In this document: in pieces, positions 21,845 through 34,009 of the stretch
Layout of the letters: each line of letters starts with the position of its first letter
Numbering within the stretch: the first letter of the stretch is position 1
NCBI GenBank assembly: GCA_914767885.1
Contig: CAJZBQ010000023.1
Span: forward strand, 623,501-687,500
Length of the DNA: 64,000 nucleotides
DNA from: Blepharisma stoltei
Taxonomy: Eukaryota; Ciliophora; Heterotrichea; Heterotrichida; Blepharismidae
Direction: 5' to 3'
The notes under the pieces: generated by a model
Databases searched by the model: none
The model's input: only the letters and a program-made list of their open reading frames with translations
Told to the model about the DNA's origin: nothing
Made by a program: the position numbers and the translations under genes

Positions 21845-24800
21845 TTATAATTTTGATGCTTTGCGGTTCAAGTTGTGAGAAGTATTGCTATGGCCTGATG
21901 AACCTCTTTGAGTTACAGTCATTCCATTTTTATCTTTCTTTTTGCTTCCCAAAACATCTAAAACTCCCACAGTTGGGTTGGCTCCAAAAAGTTTATTATA
22001 ATTTTCTTCTCTATTTACAAGCTCAAGTTTATAGAATTTCATGTCTTCATATGCTTTTTTAAGTGCTTCATCTTTAATACCTACTTCTTCTTGTAAATGC
22101 TTAATTAAAGCAATGTCTTCTTCTCTAGAAGGCCTGTTGTCATAAAGGCTTTGAAGCTCTTCATAGCGCTTTAAAAGAGTGTTATGCCTGTTTTCCATCA
22201 TTTCAATTGTATTTTGGAAATCTTTTTGTAGTTGGGCCATTTCATCTAGGTGCTCTTTAAGTATGCTGTCTCTTTCAGTTTTGAATTTTGATCTGAGCTC
22301 GTTTTCTTTCTTTTCGTATTCTTTTTGTTTTGCGTTTAATTGTTCTTGCATTTCACTTTTGATAGTGCTAATTTGAAGCTCCAACGCTTTCATTTCACTT
22401 TCTTTTTGAGCAAGTTTTTCAGCTTCATCGCTTAAATCTGATTTTAATTTTGCGATTTCTTTACTCAGAGCTTCTTTTTCACGCTTCAAGTTTTCTATGA
22501 CTCCTTCAAAATTGTTTTTCTCATTTTCACTCATTTTTTTTAATTTTTCTATTGAGAGTTTTAATTCATTGATTTCTTTTTCATATTCGACACATTTTTG
22601 GGCCAAAATTCTATACCCTATGAAATTTAACTGAGAAAAGTAATTGTTTATAATAATTAATAGATTAATTAATTAAAAGAGAATATCAAAATCTTGGCTG
22701 AATTTTTGAAGCTTTTCTTCTTGCTGCTGAGCCATAAAATCAAGCTCTTTTTTCCTTTGCTCTTCAAAACGCTTTGATGATCTTTCCATTTCTTCTTGGA
22801 ATTCTCTTTTTAGATTCTCTATTTCTCTTGCATGTGCTGCCTTCAACTCATTTATTGAATTTTGACTATTCCCATCCAGCTCAGCTAATCTTTTTGCGTG
22901 ATTTGTTTCTAATTCTTTAAGTCTTGTGTTCGAAGAATTTTCTAAATCTCTATACTTTTGGGTCCATTCTTTATCTAGCTTATCTTTTTCATTAAGTATT
23001 TGTTGCAACTCTGCAGCCAACTGTTCTCTAATATTTTGAGAATCAGCTTGCAACTTGGCAGCCATTTCTTGGTTTCTCTTTCTCATTTCTTCAAGTTCTC
23101 TTTTATATTTTTCTTCAAGTGCCGCAAGTTGGACTCTTAAATAATTTTCGTCTTCTTTTGCTTTTTCTTCAAGTTTAAGCTCCCATTCTCTTATAATCCT
23201 GGAGTTTTCTCTTTTTAAGTTTTCTATCTCTTGAATTAGCTGCAATTTCTGTCCTTCTCCATTTTGTTTTAAATTGCTTATTTCTATTTCTAAGTCTCTG
23301 ATTCTGCTATCTCTGCTAGCTACTTCTCTATTTAAAGAAGAAATATCATTTATTGCTGTTTCCAGCCTATTCTCGACATCTGACTTTGACTTTTTCAAAT
23401 CCTGAATTTCTTGCAGAAGCAGATTGATTTTATTTTGCAGATCTTGAGCATACTTGCTTGATTCCCCTGACAGATTTGTGATGTCAATTTTTAGCTTCCT
23501 AATCTCTTCTTCATAAGTAGCTTTTTGATCATTTAATTTACTGGTAAATTCATCTTTGAGAACTCCTCTATAATATTCGTGTTCAGATTTAAGCTTATTC
23601 AATGCATCTTCTTTTTTCTTTTCCAGATCAGCTGATAGCTCATTTATTTTTTTTTCATGCAATTTCTTTAAATCTTGCACTTCTTGTGCACTTAGCTTTC
23701 TCAAGCTTTCTAGCTCATCTTGAAGCTGCTTCACTTGTGAGGAACTGTTTTGTTTAAGTCCATCAATATCTCTCATAAGTCTGTCTATTTCTCCTTTCAG
23801 ACTATCAATTTCAGTGTTTCTTTTTTTAATTTCGTCGCTAAAAATATTGTCATTACTATCAATTTGTGCCCTCAAACTTTTGATTTCTTGAAGAGCAGTT
23901 GCTAGCTTATCTTCAGTTTCCTGAAGTTTTGCCCGTAGTTCACTTAAATTTTGTTCTGCTAAGACGAGCTGGTGCTGCAAAGTTTGAATTCGCTCATTTT
24001 TATTTTCAATTTCTTTGCTCAAAAAGGCTTCTTTTTCGCTCATGTTTTGCTTGTAGCCTTGGATTTCTGATTTAAAATTGTTTACCATGTCTTCGTACTC
24101 TTTGGTCATTGTTTGAATAGTTTTGTCTCTTTCTTGAACCATTCTTGTCAAATTTTGAATTTTCTGGATTGCTCCTGACAGTTCTGAGCCTAATTTTTCT
24201 GCTTCAGCCCCTGTCTTATATTTTGAATTCTCAGCCATTTCATAATCTGCATACAATTTCTGGTATTTTCTTTCCCAATCAGTTACCAGCTGATTCAATT
24301 TTTTAAGCTCCCTTTGCAAATCCTCCATTAAAGCTTCAAGTTTAGCTTTTTGGTCTGTCAATTGTTTATTAGCTGCAGTTAAACTTGTATTAGCTGCAGT
24401 CAATTCCTGGATCTTTGCTTCAGCCTGATCAAGTTTTTTCAAAAAATCAGACCCAGCTTGATCAAATAGTTTCTGGGCTTTTGCTCTTTCTTCTGCTTTA
24501 ACTCTGGCTATCTCATCTTTCAGTTTCTTTTCCCATTCAGTATTTAATGATTTCAATCTCTTATCCATTTCGTCTCTCAAGTTGTCTTCACTATCAAGTT
24601 TGTCTTGCAGCAATTTTGAGTATTTTGCATTTTGTTCTTTTACATAAGCATCCATTTCTGCTTTATGAGTCCTCATTAGCTCTTCAAGGGCACCTGCAGA
24701 TGTGAGCTGCTTTCCTTCAAACTGAGACAGTTGCTTTTGAAAAGCTGCTTTAAGTTCTCCAATTTCTCGCTTATACAGGTCGATTTTTTCTTTGCTTTCT

Positions 24801-25135
24801 TTTCTCAACGAAGCTTCTCTTTCTTCAGCGCCTGATCTTAATAACGCTAAATCTGCTTGGGCTTTTCCTTTGGATTCTTCATATTGGTTTTGGATTTGAG
24901 CTATCATAGCGCCTACATCACCTGCCTGCTTGTGCTTTTCCAAAATTTCACGTTGCTTTGAGATGATGTTATTAGCCTCCCTTACTATCCTGTCAATTTC
25001 TTTTTCATATGCTTCTGCTTGTGCTTGGTGATATAGCGCTGCTTCATCACTTTTGGTGTTTAGATGGAAAATTACTTTGGTAAGTTGAGCAATTTTCTTG
25101 CTCATCTTATGATGAATATCTGGTAGCTCAGCCAT
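21845..25135 (-). CDS. FAM184-family coiled-coil protein
   Basis: A 1072-aa protein that is coiled coil almost from end to end. Both ends match the FAM184 family: the N-terminal block HKMSKKIAQLTKVIFHLNTK (residues 9-28) and the C-terminal block KFYKLELVNREENYNKLFG then NPTVGVLDVL. FAM184 is broadly conserved in ciliated eukaryotes, but its role is poorly known. A 72-bp insert (22614-22685) divides the frame; excision at TA yields SQDFDRILAQKCVEYEK, keeping the heptads in frame. The tail after the conserved block is Ser/Asn-rich (RGSSGHSNTSHNLNRKASKL). Neighbour gene 19063-21795 is convergent, with stops 50 bp apart. Confidence 0.88.
22614..22685. mobile_element. 72-bp short IES in the FAM184-like gene
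   Basis: It is bounded by TA at 22612-22613 and 22684-22685, very AT-rich, without inverted termini. Read through, the frame ends at TAA in FDILF; removed, it continues as FDRILAQKC. It is the shortest insert in the window. Confidence 0.85.
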
Positions 25136-25638
25136 TTTGAATTATGAACAATGGAAACTGTTTTGAAAAATCAAAAATAATTTATGGGAGGAATGGAATA
25201 GATGAATAGTTGTTAAAGCTAGATTATTAAAATGCTTTGCAAGTGCAGTTGTCTCGGTAGGATTTGGATGAGCTTTTGCTGAGCTTTTGAAACTCGTCTG
25301 GTAAGATTTCGGGGTTACTTTCTTTAAACATCATGAGTCTTAGCACCAAATTTGTTTTTTTCTCGACATCTCTGGCTTTTCGTTGTTCTTTTCTTTTAGC
25401 CTTGTCTGATCTCCATTTCCCACCTCTATTACCTCTTTTTCTTCCTCTCTAAACTTTTCCACAATTTAAATGAAATTTCGTAGCAAAAATATATATCATT
25501 TTTTTTTAAAAAACAAATTCTTCAGCTTGAAAATTTTATGTTATCAAAAAATATATTTTTTTATGAATGGAGAGAAAGTAATTATTACGTTTTTTGCGTC
25601 TTTATGTAGATTTAGCCTCAGATCATGCTTTTGAAGCT
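25136..25638 (-). other. Intergenic region with a possible small basic-protein frame
   Basis: A 70-codon frame on the minus strand ends at TAA 25227-25229. It reads GRKRGNRGGKWRSDKAKRKE, then KARDVEKKTNLVLRLMMFK and SSSKSYRDNCTCKAF. It has no ATG in frame at its upstream end and is preceded by TAG, so its start is unresolved. A competing frame over the same stretch (VEKFREEEKEVIEVGNG) is also open. I list it as a possible exon only. Confidence 0.3.
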
Positions 25639-27853
25639 CTAATATTTTGAAAGCCTTTTTGAGATCATTTTCATTATCTTCTCAAGATTGTAGAATTATT
25701 AAAATGGCATGATCTGACGTGGACTCCTGGTGACCTGTGAGTTGATCCGGGCCCAGGAAAGGCGAGCCACATGGCGATAATTCTCGGGGGTGGTTTTGGC
25801 CTAGGGGCTGACCCTAGATCTTTTTTCCTTACCTAAATGATGACCCTACCGGCGCAAAGTCCCAATACCACTCCATGGGAGCAATTTCGAGCCTGCGATA
25901 AGGCTCTGACAGACCATGGAGGAGGCGAAAGACGATTCACCTATACCCTGAGCCCTGTCAGAGGTTAAGGGAGTCTTTTGCTGAATTATGGGACCAGTGA
26001 TACTGATCGGTAGGGGTGTCTCCCCGTTAGACCTTCGACGTCACCATTTTTTGGTGACATCGGAAGGGAAAAAGGTTGTGTGAGGATAGCGCTTAGCGCC
26101 AATGCGAAGCTATCCGTTGGACGGAAAGGGGCTGAAATAAACCCCAACGACCCGCTATAATTTTAATCTAATATAATCTCAAGATTGTTCTCACTCGTAA
26201 TAATCATATCAAAGAGACTCTGCGATCTCTCTCCATCAGATTTTTTGTAATTTTTTAATATTCCTCTGCGAATATCTCAAAACTTTTGACTGAAGTCAGA
26301 AACAAACACAGTTGTATCTTTCTCATTCGTAAATCGCCAATATTTGGTTCTTTCAACAAATGCAGGATAAAGATTGTTGCACTCTCTATTAAATTCATCT
26401 ATGTGAATTTGATCCAAAAATCCATTAAAAATCATAGTGGGAATGACATGCTGGTCTTTGATAGGTTCTTTGATTTGTGCAATAATTTCATCAATATTTT
26501 CGTAAAATCTATTATATATAGCATATTGGTCATATATCCCATTTTTGCTCCAAAAGGTATACTTACTCCCCTCTTTGAGCCAGCAAAAATATTGTTCGTT
26601 CATAAGAGTGATTAATTTTTTTGAAATTTCAAAAAACTAGGAAGCAAAATTAGTTTAATTTGTGTAAAATTATGTTATAAAACGCAGCAGGCTCAAAACA
26701 ATTAGCTAGATTTTATTATTCTAATTATCACTTGTATATATCAAAAATATATTTTTAAAAAAATTTTTGCTCATTCACAATGGCGGCTTTTTACTCAGAA
26801 AATAGGGATTTATCCAATTTTTCACTCATGAAGGGAGTTAAGATCTCTTCATATTCTCCCATCTTTATCTGGGTCATATATATCTAGTAAAATTCGATAA
26901 TCATCAGTTATAGAATTAATATTCGCAGGAAAAAAAGCTTGGTTAGTAAGTTCTGTTGCAATGTTCTTTTTTTCAGCTGATAGCATGTGATTAATTCCTC
27001 TATAATTGATATCCATTGTTTTTAAAAGAAATTTCATCCCAAATCCCCAATCTTTTGCTATACGCAAGTCTTCAAAAACTAAAAATAAACTCAGGCTTTT
27101 GTATTTTATTAGAATCACACTCTCATGATCATACAATTCTGCAGAATCCGTTGCATATGATAATTTTAGCCACGCAGGATACCCTATGAGGTATTCTGCT
27201 GGTGGAGCCTTTTTCCCTTCATCAGCAGGTTTTATTTCTTGTACAGAAACGTTTTCTTCATTTTTTTTGCTTCCTGCAAATGAAGTTTCGACGACACCGT
27301 CTTCTAGCTCCTCTTCATTATATTCTTCATTTCATTCCTCTTCTATCGGCTCTACCATAGAGTTTTCTTTTTCTTCTTCTTCAATCTTGCTATTTGACAT
27401 CTTAGAATTGTTCATCTTATTTATTTGAGGATTGCTAGGAGCTCCAGATCTTGCAACAAGAGCTGAGTAATACTCATTTAAATTTATCACTTTCCTTTCT
27501 CTCGTTTCCAAGGGGCCTCATATAAAATTGACGGGATCTGCAAGTGAGACTATTACATAGCCTTTAAATTCATTAACTTTGTCAACTTGTTCTAGAAGTC
27601 TGGCAACTCCTCTTCCGTCGTCAGAAGATACCATTGATTCATTTGGATTCGAAGATTTGCAGTCCTCTTCTAATCCGAAATAAAAAATTGTGACAATTTG
27701 ATGGTTCGTTATAATATCGGTATAATGATCAGGGATTCTTCGTCAGTAGGCATCTCCTTTGAGAATTAGCGCAGATAGCTCACTGCTTTTTTGGATGTCA
27801 GTCCTTTCTTTTTGAGTGTTTCCTTTGCCTAATGATTTTCTTGAAGTTTTCAT
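25639..27853 (-). CDS. Unknown protein with acidic linker, split by a MITE and a retroposon-like insert
   Basis: After removing 26566-26840 and the insert with one duplication at 25680-26188 the gene is 480 codons, starting MKTSRKSLGKGNTQKERTDI. The first 150 residues contain a compact domain with KGDAYWRRIPDHYTDIITNH and YVIVSLADPVNFIWGPLE. A Glu-rich linker follows (EEEEKENSMVEPIEEEWNEE). The second half (AWLKLSYATDSAELYDHESV, then DDYRILLDIYDPDKDGRIWR) continues to DFSQKFWDIRRGILKNYKKS. DPDKDGRIWRDL has the look of an EF-hand-type loop, but one loop alone is weak evidence. The C-terminal end depends on the retroposon junction. No family recognised. Confidence 0.68.
25680..26188. mobile_element. 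Retroposon-like element R3 with 12-bp target duplication
   Basis: Body 25692-26176 (485 bp) between TCTCAAGATTGT at 25680-25691 and 26177-26188. About 50% GC in a 30% GC neighbourhood. It carries a hairpin GACGTCACC/GGTGACATC near 26038-26062 and a second around GGATAGCGC/GCGAAGCTATCC. It is unrelated to R1 at sight. The duplication contains no TA dinucleotide. Confidence 0.75.
26566..26840. mobile_element. Family 1 MITE-type IES, diverged copy
   Basis: Flanked by TTA at 26563-26565 and 26838-26840. Low end CTCCCCTCTTTGAGCCAGCA with hairpin partner TGTTCGTTCATAAGAGTG; high end AAAATAGGGATTTATCC then TGAAGGGAG. The AT core matches the other copies. Excision joins GRIWRDLKYTFWSKNG in the host gene, so the apparent start MNEQYFCWLKEG belongs to the insert. 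Confidence 0.85.
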
Positions 27854-28006
27854 AATTTAATCCGTTTTATAATTCAAAGTTTAGTTGGGTAGATTAATAA
27901 AGAACTATAGATTTCCCAAGCTCAGATGTGAAAAAACATCAAGATAATTAAGAAATTATTATATAATCAAAGCCATTTATTCGCCTATTTTTAGCAGAAT
28001 TTAGAG

Positions 28007-28732
28007 ATGTCAAAAATAAATATCATCGAGCCAGCCTCAGACAGCAAGAGATGGACAAGAAAGAGGCACTCAAATCCTTTAAAAACTTCAAAGCTATCTG
28101 GCTGAAATAAACTTTCAGAAGTTTATACTCCGAAATCTCTCAGAAAAGGCTACTCATTCAATGAAGCAGCTCTAAGAACTTCAAGTATCAAAAACTTTTC
28201 CCCAAAATCTCAGCCAGAAAAATCTCCAACTCACACTGACTCATTATTAATAAAAATTAAACGAAAAAGTTCCAAGAAATCTTGCTGCTCAGAGAAAGAC
28301 GATTTTAAATTTCGAATGATAGCATCGCCAAGGCAAAAAGAGATTCAAAAAGAACGTATGAAATCGCTTGAAAGTGTCCATGATAGCTGTGAAAGATCAT
28401 TAAAATGCAGAAACTTCAGCCTTCCTAGGCTGCTTAAGGAGCATCAAAAATTAATTGAGTCATTTGAAATACAAAAAATTGCAATTCAATTGTTTCAAGA
28501 TGGCCAGACCAGTAAAATTGATCATCCATTGGTCAGAAAGCATCAAGAATCTATTCATAATAGAATAAGACATGATGTGATCTCAATAAAGGATGAAGTG
28601 TCAAGACTAACAGATCAAGCTAGGATTGACAATAAAATTTATAAATTGGTGGCTCCTTCATATTCTAGGAAAACTTTGGACTTTATGAAAAGCGTCAGAG
28701 TTGTATATCAAGCCTTTTCAAGCCCTAATTAG
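28007..28732 (+). CDS. Hypothetical basic protein (241 aa)
   Basis: With one TGA read as Trp (KLSGWNKLSEVY) the frame runs from MSKINIIEPASDSKRWTRKR to VYQAFSSPN. The N-terminal 90 residues are Ser/Lys-rich and look disordered. Residues 100-235 are predicted helical by pattern (HQKLIESFEIQKIAIQLFQD, RIRHDVISIKDEVSRLTDQA). No TM segments or signal peptide. It diverges from the 27853 start with 150 bp between the two starts, so they share a promoter region. No family recognised. Confidence 0.75.
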
Positions 28733-28768
28733 CATGATATTTTAACAAATATTATATAAATGCTTACA

Positions 28769-31700
28769 TTAAATTACGGTTTTTGGAATCATATGCTCTT
28801 GGAAAGTCTTAGAAGCTTCAATGATTGACTGTCTCCAGATTTCCCAGAGCCTTTCGTTGAGTCTTCGTGTAAAATAATCAATCCCTACTCCTTTCGACTT
28901 GATTCATTCCTCTTTCGCAATTTCATAAAAATGCAATGCAGGATTTAATAGCTTTTCTGTCCAGCAAACACCCATTTTTGCTTTAATAGACAGCACAAAC
29001 TCTGTAGAATTAAGCTGTTCCCCCAAGGTCAGTCATATTTCAATCGCTTTATCATAAAAGTCCCTGGCAGGTTGAATAACTCTTACTTTTACATTCATAT
29101 TAAAAGGATTCACTTCAATAATATTTGTGACAAACTGGCTTGTCACTTGGAACGTAGAAAGTACTCTGTTTGATAGAGAATCAATATAACTCCTGAACCT
29201 ATATAGAGATTTCACTATAAGCCAATCCCAAATAGACGACTGGCTTGTATTAACAGACTATATTGAGGAAATGAAATAAATTGCCATGAACGCTGAACCT
29301 TAAATTATTTTTAAATTTTAAATTTAACTAAGCCTAACCCAAAAGTAAAAAGGAATTTCTATAAAAGGCAAGTTTTATTACCGAAAAGAGTTAATTTTCT
29401 GGGTTCATGCTCAAAGCTCTTTCTTCATGTGATTAATGATTCTGCAACTCAAAATATTGGGGACCTGCAGTGAGTACACGTCCTTAGAGAATCATAATAA
29501 CAGAACTGGCGCATAGCTGAGAGCAGCAAATTTGTGCACCTCAGTCCCGGACGAGTTGTCAAGCAAATTATGTATGGGAGGAGTTTTGAGTCCTCAGAAA
29601 CTGAGTGAATCCAATCCTAAGGAGAGCCAAGCGAAGATCTCTTCAATGTTTGCTTCTAAGTACCTTCTCACAGTGCCATTCTTCCTCACTTTTGGCAAAC
29701 GAGCTGTCATTGCTGCAGTGAGAAGCGAATACAGTATCCGGACAGAATGACTTGCTCTAGGACTCTCTAACTCTCTTGCTGAGTTCTGTTCTTGGCTGAG
29801 ACTGAAAAGAATGCACTCTGGCTCATAGAAGTAGGCCAAGGCCTTAAGATAATCCTTTCCGAGTCGCCTAATTAATTTTGCATGGAAAAGATAATTGTAG
29901 AATTATGGCTGAGCGCAATTTCGAGTTACTGCTTTCTAGTTCCCTTGCACTTAGCAGGTTGAAGCTGGATTCGGGATCTCATCGGAAGTGGCTGAGTTGA
30001 TATGTAAGCAGATGCAAAAAATGGGATTATGCAAAGCAAAGTATCAGGAATAAATAGCCTATATGCAATAGAGTGCATAAAGGCTCCCTTTATCGTGATT
30101 TCCTGCAGTTTGAGATAGTAAAATCTAATTTATTCTTACTTCTTGACTCGCTGGATTTTGTCGTGTTCGTTCCATTTTTTATTGCATATTTGCAAGCCAA
30201 ATTATTTGACAAACCAAATAAAAATTGAAAATGGAAATAAATAAACTTGCAACACAATCATCATTCAGGAAAAACTTCAATTGTAAATATTTCGAATAGG
30301 ACTATTTAACTTTTATCGACAACCTCGGGAAATCTATGTAAAGATGCTGAGTAATAGATATAGCAGCTAAGGACAATGAGAAATATATTTTTTTAATAAT
30401 AGCATCCCTATAAAAGCTCTTAAAGGAGTCCATTGCGAAGAACTGTTGCAAAAAGTGGTGAAGATTCTATGAAAACTTAAAGGATTTTATGGATCAAAAA
30501 AAAGCTCCGAACTGTGCACCAGGGCGATGGTGCGTGAAAACATTCTACAATCAGAATCATTTGTCAAACACGGAGAGCTTATAACGCTTAAGATTCCAGC
30601 TTATTTTGAGACATGTCGTACCATTGAATTTTTCTTGTCAAACGTTGAATTTCTAAAATTTCAAATAAATATGGCTTTTATATATATAGATCCAAAAACA
30701 GTTTCGAACTGTGCACCAGGGCGGTAATGGTAGAGACATTCTACAAGCAGAATCAGTTATCATACATTGAGAACTTGCAACGCTTAAGATTCCAGCTCAT
30801 TTTGAGATGTGCAATATTGTTGGGTTTTCATTTATCGAACATTGAATTTATCAAATTTCAAATAAAAATGTCTTTTCTATATATAGATCCAAAAAAAGTT
30901 CCGAGCTGTGCACCAGGGCGATGATGTTTGGAGACATTCTGAAATCAAGATCATTTATCGGATATTGAGAACTTGCAACGCTTAAGATTCCAGCTCATTT
31001 TGAGGTATATCAAGCACTATCACATCTATTAAATATCTTCAAATGCCCAAAGTCTATTTTAATAAAACAATATTTAAATGATTTACATAATTTTTTTAGT
31101 ATAAATTTCAATAGAAAAGTTAATTAATCACTCAAGTCAAATCGTACATATTAATTGCATTTAAAATAAACTTTTCTAATGTAATTTTTTTATTATAAAA
31201 ACAATAAGGAACTAAATCTTTTTTTATTTGATGATAAAAGTCAGCATTGCGAAAATTTTCATTTTGCATTGAGCTTGGTTACTTAAATTTCAGAGATCTT
31301 TTGATCTAAGGAATCATTATATAGCCAACTAGGCTTATATTGCATGCTTTAACAAAAATATTTCGATCATAGTTGAAAGGGGCAAGCAAGTCTGCTTGTT
31401 GAGCTGTTAGATTTGAGTGTTTGCAAGATTATTCATTTCCATTTTCAATTTTTATTTGGTTTGTCAAAATATACAATAAAAAATGGAACGAACACAACAA
31501 AATCCAGCGAGTCAAGAAGTAAGAATAAATTAGATTTCACTGTCTCAAGCTCACTTAGAGGTTGAAGCTGGATTCGGGATATAATCGGAAGTGGCTGGGT
31601 CGATATGTAAGCAGATGCGAAAAAGGGGATTGGGCAAAGCGAAATATCAGGAATAAAATAGCCTATATGCAATATAAGTGCATAAAGGCTCCCTTTATCG

Positions 31701-33031
31701 TAATTTCCTATCAAGGGAACTAGAAAGCAGTAACTCGAAATGGCACTCAACCATAATCCTACAATCCTGTTTTCCATGTAAAATTAAATAGACGACTCGG
31801 AAAGGATTATCTTAAGGCCTTGGCCTACTGCTATGAGCCAGAGTGCATTCTTTTCAGTCTCAATCAAGACAAGACAAGTACTCAGCAAGACAGGTAGAGA
31901 GTCCTAGAGCAAGTCATTCTGTCGGATAATGAATTCGCTTCTCACTGCAGCAATGACAGCTCGTTTGCCAAGAGCGAGGAAAATGGCACTTTGAAAAGGT
32001 ATTTAGAAGCAAACACTGAAGAGACCTTCGCTTGATCTCCTTAGGATCGGATTCACTCAGTCTCTTAGGACTCAAGACTCCTTCGATACATAATTTGCTT
32101 GACAAGTCGTCCGGGACTGAAGTACACAATTTGCTGCACTCAGCCATTCACTGGCTATACTATTGCGATTCTATAAGGATTTGTCCTTACTGCAGATTAT
32201 CTTATTTTGAGCTGCAGGATCATTATTCACATGTAGAAAGAGCTTTTGAGCATGAATTAAGAAAATTTAACTTTTTTCGGTAATAAAACTTGCCTTTTAT
32301 AGAAATTCCTTTACTTTTGGGTTAAGTTTAGTTAAATTTAAATATAAAAAAAATTTAGTGCTTAGTGTTCATGGCAAATTATTTCATTCTCTAGATATAG
32401 ACTGTTAATGCAAGCTAATCGTCTATTTGGGATTGGCTTATAGTGAAATCTATATAGGTTCAGGAGTTATATATCGTGAAAGAGATGAAAGAGTTTCTGG
32501 GCCTATAATCGCTTCAAGTGGCAAACTGGCTCTTTTCAGTACTTTACAAACTCTAGAAGCAAAAGTTTGTACTTCTTCTTGTGCAACTATAAGAGGCTGT
32601 AGTTGAGATTTAACCCGAGCACTTGGCAGAACTTTAAATTCAATCTGCTGAAGGTTTATGTCGATTTGCAAACTCATCATTGCTAAAAAGAAATTATATA
32701 ACAATGATTCAAGGCAAGCGCATTCTGAATTGGCTTCAGTCCAAATTGAGTTTAAAGACAGCTCGTCCTTGAAAGTTTGCTTAAATGTGCCGAAATCGAT
32801 ACTATAGGATCTCTGAATTATGCTGAGGAAGATTTCAATCAAGACTTCTAGACAATATTTCGCCAGCCTTATGTTCAAAAATTCAAGTTCTCGTTGAAGC
32901 GCAAGTCGCCAGTCTTCGCCAAGAAGCGAAAGTAAGGTATTTCTGAGCAGTTCTATATGTGGAAATTCTTGAGGATCGACTTCATAGTTAAAACACGAGT
33001 AATAAACCACGAGCTTTTCAGAATTCTCCAT
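28769..33031 (-). CDS. Unknown helical protein split by a 3.3-kb fold-back IES
   Basis: The N-terminal exon is 32472-33031 (MENSEKLVVYYSCFNYEVDP...) and the C-terminal part 28769-29186. Removing 29187-32471 at TA joins LSSLSRYI to DSLSNRVLSTF and gives exactly 325 codons. Trp at IEIWLTLGE, WRQSIIEAS and others are TGA. The sequence is Leu-rich and helical, with no motif I can name. In the unexcised DNA both halves run directly into the arms of the inverted repeat, which makes the apparent C-terminal end TPEPI an artefact. Confidence 0.78.
29187..32471. mobile_element. 3.3-kb fold-back element (IES) with about 1-kb inverted arms
   Basis: TA at 29185-29186 and 32470-32471. The arms, about 29187-30240 and about 31420-32471, are inverted copies; both begin TATAACTCCTGAACCTATAT at the outer end and share AGCCAATCCCAAATAGACGA further in. 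A segment of about 148 bp beginning GTTGAAGCTGGATTCGGG is in the same orientation in both arms (29958-30104 and 31561-31709), so one arm has undergone a local inversion. The centre holds a tandem repeat (30480-31010). Open frames inside, for example one with ICPYCRLSYFELQDHYSHV, are short and not recognisable as a transposase. Confidence 0.85.
30480..31010. repeat. Tandem repeat, about 197-bp unit, 2.6 copies
   Basis: Landmark GCTCCGAACTGTGCACCAGG recurs at about 30504, 30701 and 30898 with small changes, each followed by GAGACATTCT-like, AACGCTTAAGATTCCAGCT and TTTCAAATAAA-like blocks. It lies in the loop of the 3.3-kb fold-back element. Confidence 0.85.
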
Positions 33032-34009
33032 AGATAATGTTATGACGTATTAAATCTAATCTGTTATAGCACTAAAATTTCAATAAAATTTTACTGTACT
33101 TCAGCACTTAATGCTGACATGTCAAAATAAGTAAAATAAACATCGGCAAGCATTATTACATAATAAATTATTTTCACCAAAAACTCAAATTAATAATTAA
33201 TTAAAATCACATAGGTGAAATTTCTATGATTTAGAATTTTGCTTTAATTTAAGACTTATTTAGAAATCTATGAGAATTGATTGATTTATAGGTTCTTCCA
33301 CTGCTTGTTTTACTTCAGCTTCATAGAATCCTTCTGCGCATATCTTTTTTCCTACCCCAAAATCATATCTTGTAATAATTAATTACTCTGGTTAGAAAAT
33401 AATATTTTTCTGTTCACTAATTAAAGGGATTAGGATTATTAAAAGCCAGCCATTTAAAAGTCAGCCATTAGCAATATTGGTGACTCAGTCACCAAATACC
33501 CCATACGCGAGGTTCTCTACCGCTTTTCGACTCCAATCCAGAGGGTCTCTGCCACTTCCGGTACCTTCTGTCTCCTGCTTGCGGTTTCAGTCTTGAATGC
33601 TTATGGATTTCTGCAGCCCTGCTTATAGGGTTTCTTATTTTCCATATAAGGTGAATGATACAGAATTATACAAAAATTGAGCATTCCGAACTGAAAGTGC
33701 AGGAATATAAGGTTTTCGCCATTTGATAAGGGTGCTTATAATAATTTAAAGTAGCACTTGGGAAAAAATGGTACTGGTGAGGTTTTCCTTTTAACTATAG
33801 AGACGAAGATGAGAAAGGATTGCATTTTGGAGCCAAATAAGGTTGAATAATAGAAATCTATTATTAATGCATTTTAATTATTTAATTAATATTTAAATTT
33901 TACTTATTTATGATAAGCTGACTTCTATCCTCTATTAAAACCGGAAATAGAAATTATCAAAAATTGTTTTAATTAAATAACAGCTTGCTTAACTGAGGTA
34001 AGAAAAAGA
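33032..34009. other. Intergenic region with a GC-rich patch and a possible gene fragment
   Basis: Two points stand out. On the minus strand a 36-codon open stretch ends at TAA 33260-33262 and reads RYDFGVGKKICAEGFYEAE then NQSILIDF; it has no visible start and may be a broken exon. At about 33450-33650 a GC-richer block begins after a near-duplication of GTCAGCCATT and contains the palindrome GGTGACTCAGTCACC. It could be an inserted repeat, but I see no second copy in the window. Confidence 0.35.

Noticed and set aside
25692-26176. Possible tRNA or rRNA fragment in GC-rich DNA
   Set aside because: No tRNA arm pattern or rRNA-like conserved block; the 12-bp direct repeats at its ends fit an inserted element.
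30480-31010. Regular repeats that could suggest a CRISPR array
   Set aside because: Units are about 197 bp with no short repeat-spacer structure, in a eukaryotic fold-back element.
29594-32283. Open frames in the 3.3-kb element, one with a CPYC motif, considered as transposase remnants
   Set aside because: They are short, mirrored in the inverted arms, and show no DDE/DDD catalytic pattern or known transposase block.
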